64,000 bases of DNA from Paenibacillus sp. J5C2022 (GCF_025567625.1 NZ_JAOQJC010000035.1:19725-83724), one strand, 5' to 3'. Shown: positions 34,734 to 43,722, counted from the first letter of the stretch. Numbers and translations are program-made. Notes: generated by a model not told the origin, from the letters alone.

Positions 34734-35789
34734 ATGAAAAAGAAAATGTGGCTAGGTCTTGCGCTTGCGGCCGTTATGGTTGTCATGACAGCATGCGGCG
34801 GGGGGAACGCGGGGAAAACAGATGGCAGCAACGTCAAGAGCGGCTCGGAGTCGGGCAATGAGCAAGCGGAAAAAGAAAAGACGTATACTGTGGCCATCTC
34901 GCAAATCATCGAGCATCCATCGCTGGATGCGACGCGCGACGGATTCCTTGCAGCGTTAGCCGATGCAGGATTCGAACAGGGCAAAAACTTGAAGATAGAT
35001 TACAACAACGCGCAAGGCGAGGCGTCCAACGTGAAATCGATCTCGGAGAAAATTGCTGCTTCCAAAGCTGACCTTGCCTTCGGCATCGCTACCCCGACCA
35101 CGCAAGGGCTGGTGGACGAAGTGAAGGATAAGCCTATTCTGTTCGCGGCGGTTACCGATCCGGTAGATGCTGGCATCGTAGAAGCGCTTCAGGCAACTGG
35201 CGGCAACGTGACTGGCGCGGCGGATACGAATCCGGACGCGATCGTGAAGACAATGGATTTCATTGCGGCTGAGCTTCCGGACGTGAAGAAAGTGGGAATT
35301 ATTCTGAATGAAGGCGAGCCGAACGCCGTCGTCATGAGCTCCATCGCAGAGGAGGCGCTCGCTGCTCACGATATTGAATTGGTGAAGGCACCGGTCGTCA
35401 ACAGCTCCGACATTCAACAAGCGGCGCAGTCGTTGGTGGGCCGTGTGGACGCCATCTATATTACGCTGGACAATATGGTCGTGACGGGAGCCGACGCCAT
35501 CATCGAAGTGGCCAATGAGCAGGATATTCCGTTCTTCTCCGCTGACCGTGATACAGTCGAGAAAGGCGCGTTCGCAACTGTCGGATTCAAGTACTACGAT
35601 CATGGTTATGAAGCCGGTCAGATGGCAGTGGAAATATTGAACGGCAAAGACCCTGGCGAGATGGATGTGACGATGCCGCAAAAACTGGATTTCATTATCA
35701 ATCTGAAGGCTGCTGCAGAGCAGGGGATTGAAGTGACAGATGCGATGAAAGCACACGTGAAGGACCCTGCCAACAACATTATTGAGTAG
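34734..35789 (+). CDS. ABC transporter substrate-binding lipoprotein (TrpX/ABC_sub_bind family)
   Basis: Signal peptide with lipobox VMTAC (Cys21), a Ser/Gly/Glu linker (about 22-46), then the periplasmic-binding fold of the PF04392-type family: VAISQIIEHPSLDATRDGF, IATPTTQGLVDEV, DPVDAGIVEAL, and YDHGYEAGQMAVEILNG near the end. Family members bind amino acids such as tryptophan or other small ligands; the ligand here is unknown. 351 residues. AGGGAGAGG precedes ATG 34734. First of a three-gene operon inserted between tuf and rpsJ. Confidence 0.92.
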   Translation: MKKKMWLGLALAAVMVVMTACGGGNAGKTDGSNVKSGSESGNEQAEKEKTYTVAISQIIEHPSLDATRDGFLAALADAGFEQGKNLKIDYNNAQGEASNVKSISEKIAASKADLAFGIATPTTQGLVDEVKDKPILFAAVTDPVDAGIVEALQATGGNVTGAADTNPDAIVKTMDFIAAELPDVKKVGIILNEGEPNAVVMSSIAEEALAAHDIELVKAPVVNSSDIQQAAQSLVGRVDAIYITLDNMVVTGADAIIEVANEQDIPFFSADRDTVEKGAFATVGFKYYDHGYEAGQMAVEILNGKDPGEMDVTMPQKLDFIINLKAAAEQGIEVTDAMKAHVKDPANNIIE

Positions 35790-35806
35790 CTTAGGAGGCG
35801 GATAGC

Positions 35807-36721
35807 ATGCTGATATCCCTGCAGGGCGGCGTAGAACTTGGCTTGCTCTATGCGCTTATGGCGCTGGGCGTATACATCACATTCCGTATACTGGACTTCC
35901 CGGATTTGACGGTGGACGGAAGCTTTACGACAGGCGCAGCCATTGCGACCGTCATGACGATCGGAGGCACGCCGCCAGGGCTGGCCGTCATCTGCGCATT
36001 CTTCGGCGGGGCTGCGGCTGGCGTATGCACGGGGCTGTTGCACACGAAGGGGAAAATAAACGGATTGCTGTCCGGCATCATTATGATGATCGCTCTGTAC
36101 TCCATTAATCTTCGCATATTGGGCAAGCCGAACGTCTCGCTTCGCGGACATGAGGACTTGTTCGAGAAGATTCCCGTTCTTGTATTGGCCATTATTCTGG
36201 TCATTGTCGTGAAGCTGCTCCTGGACGTGTTCTTCAAGACGGATCTGGGCTTAAGCTTGCGAGCGACCGGGGATAACAGCCGCATGGTCAGCAGCTTCGG
36301 GGCCAATACGAACTGGACGACGATTCTCGGCATTGCGCTGTCCAATGCGCTGGTGGCATGTTCCGGAGCTCTGGTCGCTCAACATCAGGGGTATGCGGAT
36401 CAGAGCATGGGTATCGGCATGATCGTTATCGGCCTCGCTTCTGTCATTATCGGAGAAGCCATCATCGGAGCCAGGAACATATTCTGGGCTACGTTCGCTG
36501 CTGTATGCGGCGCGATCATCTATCGTATCATTTATGCTGTGGCGTTACGGGTGGAGTGGCTGGATGCGCAAGATATGAAGCTGATTACGGCTGTTATAAT
36601 CATCTGCGCGCTTGTCATTCCAACCGTACGAAGAGCACTCATGCAGAAGATGATTGCCAAGAGGCGGACGGAAGAGATGCTGGCGGCAATGTCGCAAGCG
36701 AAGAGCGGAGGTGACCGTTGA
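35807..36721 (+). CDS. ABC transporter permease (TrpY/BPD_transp_2 family)
   Basis: Membrane subunit of 304 residues with about eight to nine hydrophobic segments, similar in style to branched-chain amino-acid and sugar permeases. The segment ALMALGVYITFRILDFPDLTVDG near the N-terminus and the ATGDNSRMVSSFGAN cytosolic loop are characteristic of the TrpXYZ type. TTAGGAGGCG precedes ATG 35807. Its stop overlaps the ATG of the ATPase gene by one base (TGATG). Confidence 0.92.
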   Translation: MLISLQGGVELGLLYALMALGVYITFRILDFPDLTVDGSFTTGAAIATVMTIGGTPPGLAVICAFFGGAAAGVCTGLLHTKGKINGLLSGIIMMIALYSINLRILGKPNVSLRGHEDLFEKIPVLVLAIILVIVVKLLLDVFFKTDLGLSLRATGDNSRMVSSFGANTNWTTILGIALSNALVACSGALVAQHQGYADQSMGIGMIVIGLASVIIGEAIIGARNIFWATFAAVCGAIIYRIIYAVALRVEWLDAQDMKLITAVIIICALVIPTVRRALMQKMIAKRRTEEMLAAMSQAKSGGDR

Positions 36722-37515
36722 TGCTGGTTATAGATGGTGTATCGAAGCTGTTCAATCCCGGCACCGTAGATGAGAAGGTAGCGCTTATGGATGCCCATCT
36801 TCAATTGAAGCCTGGTGATTTCGTCACAGTTATCGGCAGCAACGGCGCGGGCAAGTCGACGCTTATGAATATTATATCCGGGGTGCTGAAGCCGGATGCG
36901 GGAGATATTCATATCGACGGCAATCGGGTGAGCGCCTTGTCGGAGCATCAACGGAGCCGCTGGATCGGCCGGGTGTTCCAGGACCCCATGGCGGGTACGG
37001 CGCCGCGCATGACGATTGAAGAGAACCTGGCGATCGCATACAAGCGTGGACAATCCCGGGGATTGACACTCGGGGTGGGACGGAAGACCCGCAATCTGTT
37101 CCGCAATGAGCTGTCCCGCCTCGGCATCGGTCTCGAGAATCGTCTCAGCGCCAAGGTGGGGCTGTTGTCAGGAGGAGAGCGGCAGGCGCTCAGCTTGCTG
37201 ATGGCGACATTTACACGGCCGCAGATCCTTCTGCTGGATGAACATACGGCAGCGCTCGACCCCGCCCGTGCAGAGCTGGTGACAAGTCTGACGGAGCAGA
37301 TTGTCCGGGAGCTGGAATTGACAACGCTGATGGTCACTCATAATATGGAGCAAGCGATTCAACTGGGCAATCGGCTTATTATGATGGACAAGGGCCGGAT
37401 TATTCTCCAGGTGGACGAGCATCGCAAGAAGCAGTTGACGGTGGAGCGATTGCTAGGCGAATTTGAACGGATTAGCGGCAAGAAGATGGCTGACGATAGA
37501 GTCGTACTAGGCTGA
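36721..37515 (+). CDS. ABC transporter ATP-binding protein (TrpZ type)
   Basis: ATPase partner of the preceding permease, 264 residues. Walker A GSNGAGKST, Q-loop VFQDPMAG, signature LLSGGERQALSLLM, Walker B ILLLDEHTAALDP (His in place of the common Pro) and the H-loop MVTHNMEQAI are all present. I use ATG 36721, which overlaps the permease stop and lies six bases after GGAGGTGA (36707-36714); a TTG one codon earlier is possible. A terminator follows. Confidence 0.93.
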   Translation: MLVIDGVSKLFNPGTVDEKVALMDAHLQLKPGDFVTVIGSNGAGKSTLMNIISGVLKPDAGDIHIDGNRVSALSEHQRSRWIGRVFQDPMAGTAPRMTIEENLAIAYKRGQSRGLTLGVGRKTRNLFRNELSRLGIGLENRLSAKVGLLSGGERQALSLLMATFTRPQILLLDEHTAALDPARAELVTSLTEQIVRELELTTLMVTHNMEQAIQLGNRLIMMDKGRIILQVDEHRKKQLTVERLLGEFERISGKKMADDRVVLG

Positions 37516-37535
37516 TGCTGCTTGCTAGAATGAAG

Positions 37536-37567
37536 AAGCAGGGGGAACTTGACCCCTTGCTTTTTTT
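37536..37567 (+). terminator. Terminator of the TrpXYZ-type operon
   Basis: AAGCAGGGG pairs with CCCCTTGCTT with a one-base bulge and a 7-8 base loop, then seven T (37561-37567). Confidence 0.85.
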
Positions 37568-37592
37568 CTTGTAAAAAAAGTTTAAATACTAG

Positions 37593-37621
37593 TTGCATTG
37601 GCCCGCCTACTTCGGTATAAT
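37593..37621 (+). promoter_or_regulatory. Sigma-A promoter of the S10-spc-alpha superoperon
   Basis: TTGCAT (37593-37598), 17-base spacer, perfect TATAAT (37616-37621), about 130 bases before rpsJ. No terminator or second strong promoter is seen until after rplQ, so the cluster of about 15 kb may be one transcript. Confidence 0.8.
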
Positions 37622-37757
37622 ATTGACTGTTGGTCTGACGTTGCGTTGATGTGAGAGGTTGCCGACACACCCGGCTCCTTTGCCATGGAGCTAGTGAAGG
37701 GTTTTCTCACGGAGTATGTCCGATTAAAAAAATTGGGCGATAGAAGGAGGGACTTAT

Positions 37758-38066
37758 ATGGCAAAGCAAAAGATTCGTATCCGCTTGAAAGCATACGATC
37801 ACAGAATTCTTGATCAATCCGCAGAGAAAATCGTGGAAACTGCAAAACGTTCCGGTGCTGGAGTATCCGGGCCGATTCCGTTGCCGACGGAAAAGCAAGT
37901 CATCACCATTCTCCGTGCGGTGCACAAGTACAAGGATTCCCGTGAGCAATTCGAGATGCGCACACACAAGCGCTTGATCGACATTGTGAATCCGACGCCG
38001 CAAACGGTTGATGCGCTGATGCGCCTGGATCTGCCATCCGGTGTAGATATCGAGATCAAACTTTAA
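37758..38066 (+). CDS. rpsJ: 30S ribosomal protein S10 (NusE)
   Basis: 30S head protein and, as NusE, partner of NusB and NusG in transcription antitermination. 102 residues; the loop GPIPLPTEKQVITILR and the end TPQTVDALMRLDLPSGVDIEIKL are typical. AGAAGGAGGG precedes ATG 37758. First gene of the S10 operon. Confidence 0.98.
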   Translation: MAKQKIRIRLKAYDHRILDQSAEKIVETAKRSGAGVSGPIPLPTEKQVITILRAVHKYKDSREQFEMRTHKRLIDIVNPTPQTVDALMRLDLPSGVDIEIKL

Positions 38067-38107
38067 TTTGAAGCATTGTCATTATAGAGAGGAAACGAGG
38101 TGTCAAC

Positions 38108-38731
38108 ATGAAAGGTATCTTAGGGAAGAAACTTGGAATGACTCAAGTGTTTACTCCTGAGGGCAACGTAGTCCCTGTTACGGTTATCGAAGCGGGTCCT
38201 TGCGTTGTGCTGCAGAAGAAAGACCAAGAGAATGATGGATACGAAGCTGTTCAGCTGGGCTTCTCCGATAAGAGCGAGAAGAGAGCGAACAAGCCGGCTA
38301 TCGGCCATGCGAAGAAGGCTGGTGCGGCTCCTAAGCGCTACGTTCGCGAAATTCGCGGTATCAACCTTGGTGAATATGAAGTTGGCCAGGAAGTGAAGGC
38401 TGATTTGTTCGCAGAGGGCGAATTTGTTGACGTAACAGGTATTTCGAAAGGTAAAGGCTTTGCCGGCGTTATCAAGCGTTGGGGACAAAGCACAGGACCT
38501 ATGTCTCACGGTTCCCGCTACCATCGCGGACCTGGTTCCATGGGCTCCATTCAGGCGAACCGCGTGCCTAAGGGCAAGCGTCTGCCAGGGCATATGGGTC
38601 ATGAGACGGTTACGATCCAGAAGCTGGAGATCGTGAAGATTGATGCAGAGCGCAACGTTCTGCTTGTGAAAGGTTCCATTCCTGGACCGAAGAACGGATT
38701 CGTGAAAGTGAAAGAAACAGTTAAGAAATAA
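38108..38731 (+). CDS. rplC: 50S ribosomal protein L3
   Basis: Early 50S assembly protein that reaches to the peptidyl-transferase centre. 207 residues; starts ILGKKLGMTQVFTPEG and contains the glycine-rich loop (MSHGSRYHRGPGSMG) that approaches the centre, and the LPGHMGHETVT segment. Starts at ATG 38108 after ACGAGGTGTCA. Confidence 0.98.
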   Translation: MKGILGKKLGMTQVFTPEGNVVPVTVIEAGPCVVLQKKDQENDGYEAVQLGFSDKSEKRANKPAIGHAKKAGAAPKRYVREIRGINLGEYEVGQEVKADLFAEGEFVDVTGISKGKGFAGVIKRWGQSTGPMSHGSRYHRGPGSMGSIQANRVPKGKRLPGHMGHETVTIQKLEIVKIDAERNVLLVKGSIPGPKNGFVKVKETVKK

Positions 38732-38759
38732 TGGCTCTTGAAGAAAGGAGGAACAGTAA

Positions 38760-39383
38760 ATGCCTAAAGTAACAGTATTTAACGTGAGCGGTTCGCAAGT
38801 AGGCGAGCTGGAACTGGCAGATAGCGTATTCGGTATCGAGCCTAACGCTCATGTTATGCACAGCGCTGTTGTTCTGCAGCAAGCTGCAGAACGTCAGGGA
38901 ACGCACAAAACAAAAGGACGCTCCGAAGTGCGCGGCGGCGGCCGCAAGCCTTGGAAGCAAAAAGGAACTGGTCGTGCGCGTCAGGGTAGCATTCGCTCCC
39001 CGCAATGGGTTGGCGGCGGTACTGTATTCGGACCGACACCACGCTCTTACGGCTTCAAGCTTCCTAAGAAAGTTCGTCGTCTGGCGATCAAATCCGCATT
39101 GTCTTCCAAGGTGATTGCAGAGGGCATCATCGTATTGGATCAATTGACAATGGCTGCGCCTAAGACAAAGGAATTCGCTGCAATTCTGAACAACCTGAAA
39201 GCAGACCGCAAAGCTCTGGTTGTTACAGCTAATTATGAGGATAACGTGGCATTGTCCGCGCGCAACATCCCGGGCGTGAAATTCGTCGCTGCAGACGGCA
39301 TCAACGTTCGCGATGTGCTCGTACACGACAAGCTGATTATCACCAAAGAAGCGGTCGAGAAAGTACAGGAGGTGCTTGCGTAA
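38760..39383 (+). CDS. rplD: 50S ribosomal protein L4
   Basis: Lines the constriction of the peptide exit tunnel with L22. The tunnel loop GGGRKPWKQKGTGRARQGSIRS holds the Lys/Gly residues where macrolide-resistance changes occur, here in wild-type form. 207 residues. AGAAAGGAGGAA precedes ATG 38760. Its stop overlaps the rplW start by one base (TAATG). In E. coli L4 regulates its operon; no equivalent structure was found in this leader. Confidence 0.98.
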   Translation: MPKVTVFNVSGSQVGELELADSVFGIEPNAHVMHSAVVLQQAAERQGTHKTKGRSEVRGGGRKPWKQKGTGRARQGSIRSPQWVGGGTVFGPTPRSYGFKLPKKVRRLAIKSALSSKVIAEGIIVLDQLTMAAPKTKEFAAILNNLKADRKALVVTANYEDNVALSARNIPGVKFVAADGINVRDVLVHDKLIITKEAVEKVQEVLA

Positions 39384-39676
39384 TGAAAAATCCACGCGAT
39401 ATTATCAAGCGCCCGGTTATTACGGAACGTTCCAGCGATTACATGGCTGTCAAACGCTACGTGTTTGAAGTAGACCTTCGCGCGAACAAAACCGAAATCA
39501 AAAATGCAATTGAACAAATCTTCAACGTTAAAGTAACCGGCGTGAACACAATGCGTGTAGCGGGTAAGCCAAAACGCTATGGCAGACATAGCGGATATAG
39601 ACCAGACTGGAAAAAAGCAATCGTTCAATTGAGCGATGACAGCAAAGAACTCGAGTTCTTTGAAACGTCTGTATAG
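39383..39676 (+). CDS. rplW: 50S ribosomal protein L23
   Basis: Located at the tunnel exit, where trigger factor and the signal recognition particle dock. 97 residues, the short bacterial form: DIIKRPVITERSSDYM at the N-terminus, then NKTEIKNAIEQIFNVKVTGV. The ribosome binding site CAGGAGGTG is inside the end of rplD, so the pair is translationally coupled. Confidence 0.98.
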   Translation: MKNPRDIIKRPVITERSSDYMAVKRYVFEVDLRANKTEIKNAIEQIFNVKVTGVNTMRVAGKPKRYGRHSGYRPDWKKAIVQLSDDSKELEFFETSV

Positions 39677-39693
39677 AAAAGGAGGGAATTCTA

Positions 39694-40524
39694 GTGCCAA
39701 TCAAAAAGTACAAACCGACATCTCCAGCGCGTCGTAACATGAGCGTGTCCACTTTCGAAGAGATCACGACAAGCACGCCGGAGAAATCGTTGCTTGCGCC
39801 GCTTCACAAAAAAGCCGGCCGCAACAATCAAGGTAAAATTACGGTTCGTCACCATGGCGGCGGACATAAGCGCAAATACCGCATCATCGACTTCAAACGC
39901 ATCAAAGACGGCGTAGTAGGCAAGGTGGCAACGATCGAATACGATCCGAACCGTACTTCCAACATTGCGTTGATCCACTACGTAGATGGAGCGAAAGCTT
40001 ACATCATCGCGCCGAAAGGCTTGAAAGTAGGAGATCAAGTTGTCTCCGGACCGGAATCGGATATCAAGATCGGCAACGCATTGCCGCTTGCGAACATCCC
40101 TGTCGGTACAGTTATCCACAACATCGAGCTGAAGCCTGGCAAAGGCGGACAATTGGTTCGCGCAGCCGGTACAGAAGCGCAATTGCTGGGTAAAGAAAGC
40201 GACTATGTATCCATTCGTCTGAGCTCCGGCGAAGTTCGCCGCATTCTGAGCACTTGCCGCGCGACAATCGGTTCCGTGGGCAACGAAGACCATGAGCTTG
40301 TGAAAGTCGGTAAAGCCGGCCGTTCACGTTGGCTGGGCAAGCGTCCTGAAGTTCGCGGCGTTGTCATGAACCCGAACGATCACCCGCACGGTGGTGGTGA
40401 AGGCCGCGCTCCAATCGGACGCAAGTCTCCATTGTCCCCATGGGGCAAGCCGACTCTTGGCTACAAGACTCGCAAGAAGAAGAAAGCATCGAGCCAGTAT
40501 ATTATTCGTCCTCGCACGAAGTAA
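39694..40524 (+). CDS. rplB: 50S ribosomal protein L2
   Basis: Needed for subunit joining and peptidyl-transferase activity. 276 residues; contains RHHGGGHKRKYRIIDFKR, the SH3-like and OB-like core, and the conserved C-terminal VMNPNDHPHGGGEGR with the catalytically important His. GTG start at 39694 behind AAGGAGGGAA. Confidence 0.98.
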   Translation: MPIKKYKPTSPARRNMSVSTFEEITTSTPEKSLLAPLHKKAGRNNQGKITVRHHGGGHKRKYRIIDFKRIKDGVVGKVATIEYDPNRTSNIALIHYVDGAKAYIIAPKGLKVGDQVVSGPESDIKIGNALPLANIPVGTVIHNIELKPGKGGQLVRAAGTEAQLLGKESDYVSIRLSSGEVRRILSTCRATIGSVGNEDHELVKVGKAGRSRWLGKRPEVRGVVMNPNDHPHGGGEGRAPIGRKSPLSPWGKPTLGYKTRKKKKASSQYIIRPRTK

Positions 40525-40591
40525 TAATGTCTCTATCGGGTCCGCGTGATGGAGTCATCACGCAAGCTATTGTGAGAAGGGAGGAACACAT

Positions 40592-40873
40592 ATGGGTCGC
40601 AGTTTGAAGAAAGGGCCGTTCATCGACGGCTATCTGTTGAAGAAAGTGGAAGACCTGAACGAAACGAACAAGAAGGTCGTGATCAAAACTTGGTCCCGTC
40701 GTTCAACAATTTTTCCTCAATTCATCGGACACACGTTTGCCGTATATGACGGACGCAAGCATGTGCCGGTATATGTAACGGAAGACATGGTAGGACACAA
40801 GCTTGGCGAATTCGCGCCAACTCGTACGTACAAAGGCCATGCGGCTGATGACAAGAAAACGGGCAGACGCTAA
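40592..40873 (+). CDS. rpsS: 30S ribosomal protein S19
   Basis: 30S head protein pairing with S13 near the A site. 93 residues; GRSLKKGPFIDGYLLKKVE at the N-terminus and the HKLGEFAPTRTYKGHAADDKK end are standard. AGGGAGGAAC precedes ATG 40592. Confidence 0.98.
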   Translation: MGRSLKKGPFIDGYLLKKVEDLNETNKKVVIKTWSRRSTIFPQFIGHTFAVYDGRKHVPVYVTEDMVGHKLGEFAPTRTYKGHAADDKKTGRR

Positions 40874-40916
40874 TTTGCCCTTTATCATTTATTGATAATT
40901 GAGAGGAGGTTCCCAC

Positions 40917-41252
40917 ATGGCAGAAGCTAAAGCACACGTAAAATTTGTTCGCATTGCTCCTCGTAAAGCTGCTCTCGTAGCGGATTTGATTCGTGGCAAG
41001 CAAGTCGGCGAAGCGATCGCAATTCTGCGTCACACGCCTAAAGCTGCATCCCCGATTCTGGAGAAGCTGCTGAACTCGGCAATTGCTAACGCTGAGCACA
41101 ACTACCAGCTTGATGTCAACAATCTGGTCGTATCCCAGGTATACGCTAACCAAGGACCGACGATGAAACGTTTCCGTCCTCGCGCAATGGGACGTGCTAG
41201 CCGGATTAACAAAAGAACCAGCCACATCACTTTGGTGGTATCTGAAAAATAA
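40917..41252 (+). CDS. rplV: 50S ribosomal protein L22
   Basis: Tunnel-lining protein whose beta-hairpin (RPRAMGRASRINKRTSHITL region) meets L4 at the constriction. I start at ATG 40917, seven bases after GAGAGGAGG, giving 111 residues beginning MAEAKAHVKFVRIAPRKA; the open frame upstream includes the ribosome binding site itself and is not used. Confidence 0.97.
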   Translation: MAEAKAHVKFVRIAPRKAALVADLIRGKQVGEAIAILRHTPKAASPILEKLLNSAIANAEHNYQLDVNNLVVSQVYANQGPTMKRFRPRAMGRASRINKRTSHITLVVSEK

Positions 41253-41265
41253 GGAGGGATAACGA

Positions 41266-41928
41266 GTGGGTCAAAAGGTAAATCCAGTCGGACTTCGTGT
41301 CGGGATTATCCGTGACTGGGAATCCAAATGGTACGCAGGAAAAGACTTCGGCGATCTTCTGTTGGAAGACGTGAAAATTCGTGAATACCTGAAAAACAAG
41401 CTGAAAGACGCAGCTGTTTCTCATATCGAGATCGAGCGTGCAGCTAATCGCGTGAACGTAACGATCCAAACAGCCAAACCGGGCATGGTTATCGGTAAGG
41501 GCGGTTCCGAGGTGGAAAATCTTCGCACGGAGCTGGGCAAAATTACGAACGGCAAAAAAGTGCACATCAACATCTCTGAAATCAAGCAAGCTGATCTGGA
41601 CGCTATCCTCGTAGCAGAGAGCATCGCTCAGCAACTGGAGCGCCGCGTATCTTTCCGTCGCGCCCTGAAGCAAGCGATCCAACGCACGATGCGTGCAGGC
41701 GCTAAAGGAATCAAGACACAAGTTGGCGGTCGTCTCGGCGGCGCTGAGATTGCTCGTTCAGAAGGATATAGCGAAGGAACTGTTCCGCTTCATACGCTTC
41801 GTGCCGACATCGATTACGGTACAGCTGAAGCTCATACGACTTACGGTCGTATCGGCGTAAAAGTATGGATCTATCGCGGTGAAGTCCTTCCAACTAAGAA
41901 GAAAGCTCCCCAGGAAGGAGGCAACTAA
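41266..41928 (+). CDS. rpsC: 30S ribosomal protein S3
   Basis: Forms the mRNA entry tunnel with S4 and S5 and helps unwind mRNA. 220 residues: a KH domain with the GxxG loop in PGMVIGKGGSEVE, and the C-terminal domain GVKVWIYRGEVLP. GTG start 41266 follows AAGGAGGGATAA. Confidence 0.98.
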   Translation: MGQKVNPVGLRVGIIRDWESKWYAGKDFGDLLLEDVKIREYLKNKLKDAAVSHIEIERAANRVNVTIQTAKPGMVIGKGGSEVENLRTELGKITNGKKVHINISEIKQADLDAILVAESIAQQLERRVSFRRALKQAIQRTMRAGAKGIKTQVGGRLGGAEIARSEGYSEGTVPLHTLRADIDYGTAEAHTTYGRIGVKVWIYRGEVLPTKKKAPQEGGN

Positions 41929-41930
41929 TC

Positions 41931-42365
41931 ATGTTGGTACCTAAACGTGTAAAACACCGCAAGCAGCAACGCGGTTCCATGAAAGGTCGCGCTAAAGGCG
42001 GCACAACAGTAGCATTCGGCGAATACGGCCTTCAAGCGCTTGAGCCATCATGGATTACGAACCGTCAAATCGAAGCGGCTCGTATCGCGATGACACGTTA
42101 CATTAAGCGTGGCGGTAAAGTATGGATTAAAATTTTCCCTGACAAGCCGATTACTCAAAAGCCTCTTGAGGTTCGTATGGGTAGCGGTAAAGGTAATGTA
42201 GAGAAATGGGTAGCGGTCGTGAAGCCAGGCAAAGTAATGTTTGAACTTGCCGGCGTGCCGGAAGAAGTCGCTCGTGAAGCGATGCGCCTCGCATCTCACA
42301 AACTGCCCGTGAAAACGAAGTTCGTGAAACGCGAAGAAGTGGGTGGTGAAGCAAATGAAGGCTAG
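41931..42365 (+). CDS. rplP: 50S ribosomal protein L16
   Basis: Contacts the elbow of A-site tRNA and organises the peptidyl-transferase centre. 144 residues; VPKRVKHRKQQRGSMKGRAK and MGSGKGNVEKWVAVVKPGK are the typical blocks. Two bases after the rpsC stop, with AGGAAGGAGGCAA before ATG 41931. Overlaps rpmC by 11 bases. Confidence 0.98.
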   Translation: MLVPKRVKHRKQQRGSMKGRAKGGTTVAFGEYGLQALEPSWITNRQIEAARIAMTRYIKRGGKVWIKIFPDKPITQKPLEVRMGSGKGNVEKWVAVVKPGKVMFELAGVPEEVAREAMRLASHKLPVKTKFVKREEVGGEANEG

Positions 42366-42555
42366 TGAATTTCGCAACCTAACCTCTGCTGAGATTGAAC
42401 ACAAAGTCGCTGGTTTTAAAGAAGAGCTTTTCAACCTTCGTTTCCAACTGGCAACTGGCCAACTGGACAACCCGACGCGGATTCGTGATGTGCGTAAGGA
42501 GATAGCTCGTGCTAAAACCGTTCTGCGTGAAAGAGAACTTGGAATCAGCAGCTAA
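42355..42555 (+). CDS. rpmC: 50S ribosomal protein L29
   Basis: Small helical-hairpin protein at the tunnel exit beside L23. ATG 42355 lies inside the end of rplP behind GGGTGGTGAA and gives 66 residues beginning MKASEFRNLTSAEIE, in line with B. subtilis; the GTG codons upstream would place the start before the ribosome binding site. Conserved ELFNLRFQLATGQLDNP block. Confidence 0.96.
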   Translation: MKASEFRNLTSAEIEHKVAGFKEELFNLRFQLATGQLDNPTRIRDVRKEIARAKTVLRERELGISS

Positions 42556-42605
42556 TCAATGCCTTGCATAACAGTACAATCACGGATGAAGGAAGGAGGA
42601 AAAAC

Positions 42606-42869
42606 ATGAGCGAACGCAATGCCCGCAAAGTTGAAATCGGCAAAGTGGTAAGCGACAAGATGGATAAAACAATCGTCGTGGCTGTTGAAACTTACAAAAA
42701 GCACGACTTGTACCATAAGCGCATCAAGTACACGAAAAAGTACAAAGCGCATGACGAAAATAACCAAGCTAAAATTGGTGATATCGTAAAAATCATGGAG
42801 ACACGTCCGATGTCTAAAGACAAGCGCTTCAGACTGGTTGAAGTTGTCGAAGAAGCTGTCATTCTCTAA
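42606..42869 (+). CDS. rpsQ: 30S ribosomal protein S17
   Basis: OB-fold protein binding the 16S 5' domain. ATG 42606 after AAGGAAGGAGGAAAA gives 87 residues (MSERNARKVEIGKVVSDKMD); an upstream in-frame ATG at 42564 has no ribosome binding site. TYKKHDLYHKRIKYTKKYKA and ETRPMSKDKRFRLVEV are the family blocks. Confidence 0.97.
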   Translation: MSERNARKVEIGKVVSDKMDKTIVVAVETYKKHDLYHKRIKYTKKYKAHDENNQAKIGDIVKIMETRPMSKDKRFRLVEVVEEAVIL

Positions 42870-42915
42870 TGGACGTTCGCAAGTCTAAGCATTTCCCCGA
42901 AAGGAGGACGTTGAA

Positions 42916-43284
42916 ATGATTCAACCATTTACACGGTTAAGAGTGGCTGACAACTCCGGTGCGAAGGAATTGATGTGTATCCGGGTTCTTGGCGGAACGG
43001 GACGTCGTACAGCTCATATCGGCGATCTGATCGTTTGCTCCGTCAAACAAGCAACACCAGGCGGCGTTGTCAAAAAAGGTGATGTCGTAAGAGCGGTTAT
43101 CGTACGTACGAAGCGTTCTGTACGTCGTAAGGACGGATCTTACATTACATTCGATGAGAACGCAGCGGTAGTCGTGAAGGAAGATAAGAGCCCGCGCGGC
43201 ACGCGTATCTTCGGACCTGTTGCTCGCGAGCTTCGCGACAAGGACTTCATGAAGATCGTATCGCTTGCACCGGAAGTAATCTAA
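42916..43284 (+). CDS. rplN: 50S ribosomal protein L14
   Basis: Forms bridge B8 to the 30S subunit and is the docking site of the silencing factor RsfS. 122 residues; MIQPFTRLRVADNSGAKELM at the start, then GDVVRAVIVRTKR and the GTRIFGPVARELRDKDFMKI end. AAAGGAGGACG precedes ATG 42916. Confidence 0.98.
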   Translation: MIQPFTRLRVADNSGAKELMCIRVLGGTGRRTAHIGDLIVCSVKQATPGGVVKKGDVVRAVIVRTKRSVRRKDGSYITFDENAAVVVKEDKSPRGTRIFGPVARELRDKDFMKIVSLAPEVI

Positions 43285-43340
43285 TCTAATGACAGTGTTG
43301 ATATAGACCTGATAGCTTAAGCGAGCAGGAGGTGTAACAA

Positions 43341-43691
43341 ATGCCAAGGCTGAAAAAAGTATTGGAATCCCACAACAACAAGCTGCATGTGAAAAAGGAC
43401 GATACGGTAATCGTGATTACCGGCAAGGACAAAGGCAAGAAAGGCCGTGTCATCGCCGCATATCCGCGTGAAAATCGTGTCCTTGTAGAAGGCGTGAACA
43501 TGGTGAAGAGACATACTCGCCCTTCGCAAGCGAATCCGCAAGGCGGCATCATCGAGAAGGAAGCGCCGATTCATGTGTCCAATGTGATGCACGTAGATCC
43601 GAAGAGCGGCGGAGTCACTCGTATCGGCTACAAAGAAGAGAACGGCAAAAAAGTTCGGATCGCGAAGCGTTCCGGCGCAGTGATTGACTAA
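43341..43691 (+). CDS. rplX: 50S ribosomal protein L24
   Basis: KOW-domain assembly initiator at the tunnel exit. The KOW motif reads KDDTVIVITGKDKGKKGRVI. 116 residues, at the upper end of the usual bacterial range because of a short N-terminal PRLKKVLESHNNKLH extension. GCAGGAGGTG precedes ATG 43341. Confidence 0.97.
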   Translation: MPRLKKVLESHNNKLHVKKDDTVIVITGKDKGKKGRVIAAYPRENRVLVEGVNMVKRHTRPSQANPQGGIIEKEAPIHVSNVMHVDPKSGGVTRIGYKEENGKKVRIAKRSGAVID

Positions 43692-43722
43692 TTGTTACGG
43701 TAGGAAAGGAGGTCCATGATCT

